Shown here: positions 63,058 to 64,000 of the stretch, piece by piece | Numbering within the stretch: the first letter of the stretch is position 1 | Layout: each line of letters begins with the position of its first letter | DNA from: an uncultured Acetobacterium sp. | GTDB taxonomy: Bacteria; Bacillota; Clostridia; Eubacteriales; Eubacteriaceae | Reading direction: 5' to 3' | DNA length: 64,000 nucleotides | Assembly: GCF_963664135.1 (NCBI RefSeq) | Contig: NZ_OY760905.1 | Location: 992,001 to 1,056,000, forward strand | Notes under the pieces: generated by a model | Told to the model about the DNA's origin: nothing | What the model saw: the letters and a program-made list of their open reading frames with translations, nothing else | Databases searched by the model: none | Translations under genes and position numbers: made by a program

Positions 63058-63216
63058 TACCCGATCTAAAACAGTAGCTTCTTGTTAATTTATGCTTCAT
63101 CACCGGGAACTTTTGGCTATTTCAATTTCCAGCTTTTGGAATCAGCAGTTAGTTTACGCTCTAACAATCTTTTCATCTGGATAGCCAGTATCCTATGCCA
63201 ATCTTTAAGAAAGCAT

Positions 63217-63224
63217 GATACAAT
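63217..63224 (+). promoter_or_regulatory. Extended -10 promoter of the EcsC gene
   Basis: TG-A-TACAAT at 63216-63224; no good -35 box. The start codon follows 25 bases later. Confidence 0.4.
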
Positions 63225-63248
63225 AACGCATCAGATTGGAGTTGGATT

Positions 63249-64000
63249 ATGAAAAAAGATCAGCTATTATTAAGACAACTGACAGCACTGGAAAAACAGG
63301 AACAGAAGTTTTTGAATCAGACCGACAGTCAGTTTATGAAATCAAACTTTACCCCCTTGGTCAATAAAATTCAGGATAAAATCCCCGCGAAATTACAATC
63401 GACCCTGGATGCGGCTTTCTATATGGGCTTTCATCTGGTTTTTGAAAAAGGCAGTTCGTTAATCGAAAAAACATATAATAAAGAAAAAATCGATGTGGAA
63501 TATGATTTGAATAATTACGCCATTGAAAAATATATGAATCATAAACACCTGAAAACGCTGGATAAATCGTCAAAGCATTCCAAAGCCATTAACGAATCCA
63601 TTGCTGCTATTGAAGGCGGTGTTCTGGGTTTGTTGGGAATTGGACTCCCGGATATCCCCCTATTTCTTGGCGTCATTGTTAAAACGATCAATGAAATCGC
63701 CCTGTCCTATGGTTTTCGCTATACTTCGGCAGAGGAAAAAGCTTATTTGCTTTATCTAATCTGTGCTGCCATGACCAAAGAAGAACAGCGCAACGCCTAT
63801 GATTTGAAAGTTGAGCGTTTGGGTCAGGATATCGACGCCCATAGCCACACCAACATTGATTTGGAGGCTGTTATGAAGGAGACCTCCGACCTGCTATCCA
63901 ATACCCTGCTGACCGCCAAATTTATCCAAGGACTGCCCATTGTCGGTGTCATCGGTGGGGTAGTCAATCCCTTTTTTATCAATAAAATCGGCAAGTACGC
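63249..64000 (+). CDS. EcsC family protein (partial, runs off the window)
   Basis: At least 250 residues, open at the right edge. It begins MKKDQLLLRQLTALEKQEQKF and contains the EcsC features: helical N-terminus, IEGGVLGLLGIGLPDIPLFLGVIVKTINEIALSYGF in the middle, and FIQGLPIVGVIGGVVNPFFINKIGKYA at the visible end. EcsC-family proteins are membrane-associated and found with the Ecs exporter in Bacillus, but no such ABC gene is adjacent. GGAG with TTGGA stands before the ATG. Confidence 0.85.
   Translation, partial: MKKDQLLLRQLTALEKQEQKFLNQTDSQFMKSNFTPLVNKIQDKIPAKLQSTLDAAFYMGFHLVFEKGSSLIEKTYNKEKIDVEYDLNNYAIEKYMNHKHLKTLDKSSKHSKAINESIAAIEGGVLGLLGIGLPDIPLFLGVIVKTINEIALSYGFRYTSAEEKAYLLYLICAAMTKEEQRNAYDLKVERLGQDIDAHSHTNIDLEAVMKETSDLLSNTLLTAKFIQGLPIVGVIGGVVNPFFINKIGKY

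Noticed and set aside
1..64000. CRISPR arrays, tRNA or rRNA genes
   Set aside because: No regularly spaced repeats of 25-40 bases and no tRNA cloverleaf or rRNA signature sequence was seen on either strand by eye; a tRNA scan would settle this.

Overview
The window looks like chromosome from an acetogenic or related anaerobic member of the Eubacteriales, most probably Acetobacterium or a close relative. The evidence is the run of four secreted proteins built from ChW (clostridial hydrophobic, conserved W) repeats, strong AGGAGG-type ribosome binding sites, low-to-mid GC, long poly-HAMP chemoreceptors, and the PiT/DUF47 and HrcA/CIRCE-style stress genes. The genus is an inference from gene content. 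No rRNA, tRNA, CRISPR array, transposase or integrase was seen.

Layout. 37-3234: a methyltransferase and a phospholipase-D/helicase fusion, probably one operon. 3660-12072: a visibly GC-richer phage-derived island on the minus strand (holin, M15 endolysin, DUF2922, DUF1659, DUF1492-like switch protein, P4-type primase/helicase, family A DNA polymerase, zinc-ribbon protein). It has no capsid, tail or integrase gene, and its intergenic spaces carry repeated, strongly structured elements. 12281-20075: RadC, a DUF6483 protein, Hsp20 with a CIRCE-like operator, a CPBP protease, a membrane GDPD-like protein that lacks its catalytic residues, a lipoprotein and a serine beta-lactamase-like lipoprotein. 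20378-29681: three large chemoreceptors. 29943-31176: a frameshifted amidohydrolase. 31197-39224: two giant ChW surface proteins with matching promoter architecture, followed by a membrane-anchored unknown and a decayed YDG-domain surface gene. 41479-47251: a His-tailed unknown, a PadR-ABC exporter operon and two DUF4391 paralogues. 47778-58556: a diguanylate cyclase, UspA, a third ChW protein, a nuclease-like protein, the Pit phosphate transporter with its DUF47 partner, and a CHAP/ChW hydrolase. 58767-64000: a TetR/MBL pair, CsbD, an ABC exporter with its MerR regulator, and the start of an EcsC-family gene.

The most unusual material is non-coding. Two homologous transcription units of about 500 nt (48985-49488 and 54296-54778, minus strand) share a promoter, an upstream cre-like motif, a conserved core, a seven-codon reading frame with identical peptide MTTEILD, and a terminator whose stem differs by paired changes. 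In the phage-like island, two copies of a three-tier hairpin (9052-9160 and 11235-11335) also show a compensatory change, and a second leader element stands in front of three different genes.

Functional themes are cell-surface construction and remodelling (ChW proteins, CHAP hydrolase, serine hydrolase), taxis and c-di-GMP signalling, and self-regulated drug-type exporters whose operators can be read directly (PadR, MerR, TetR).
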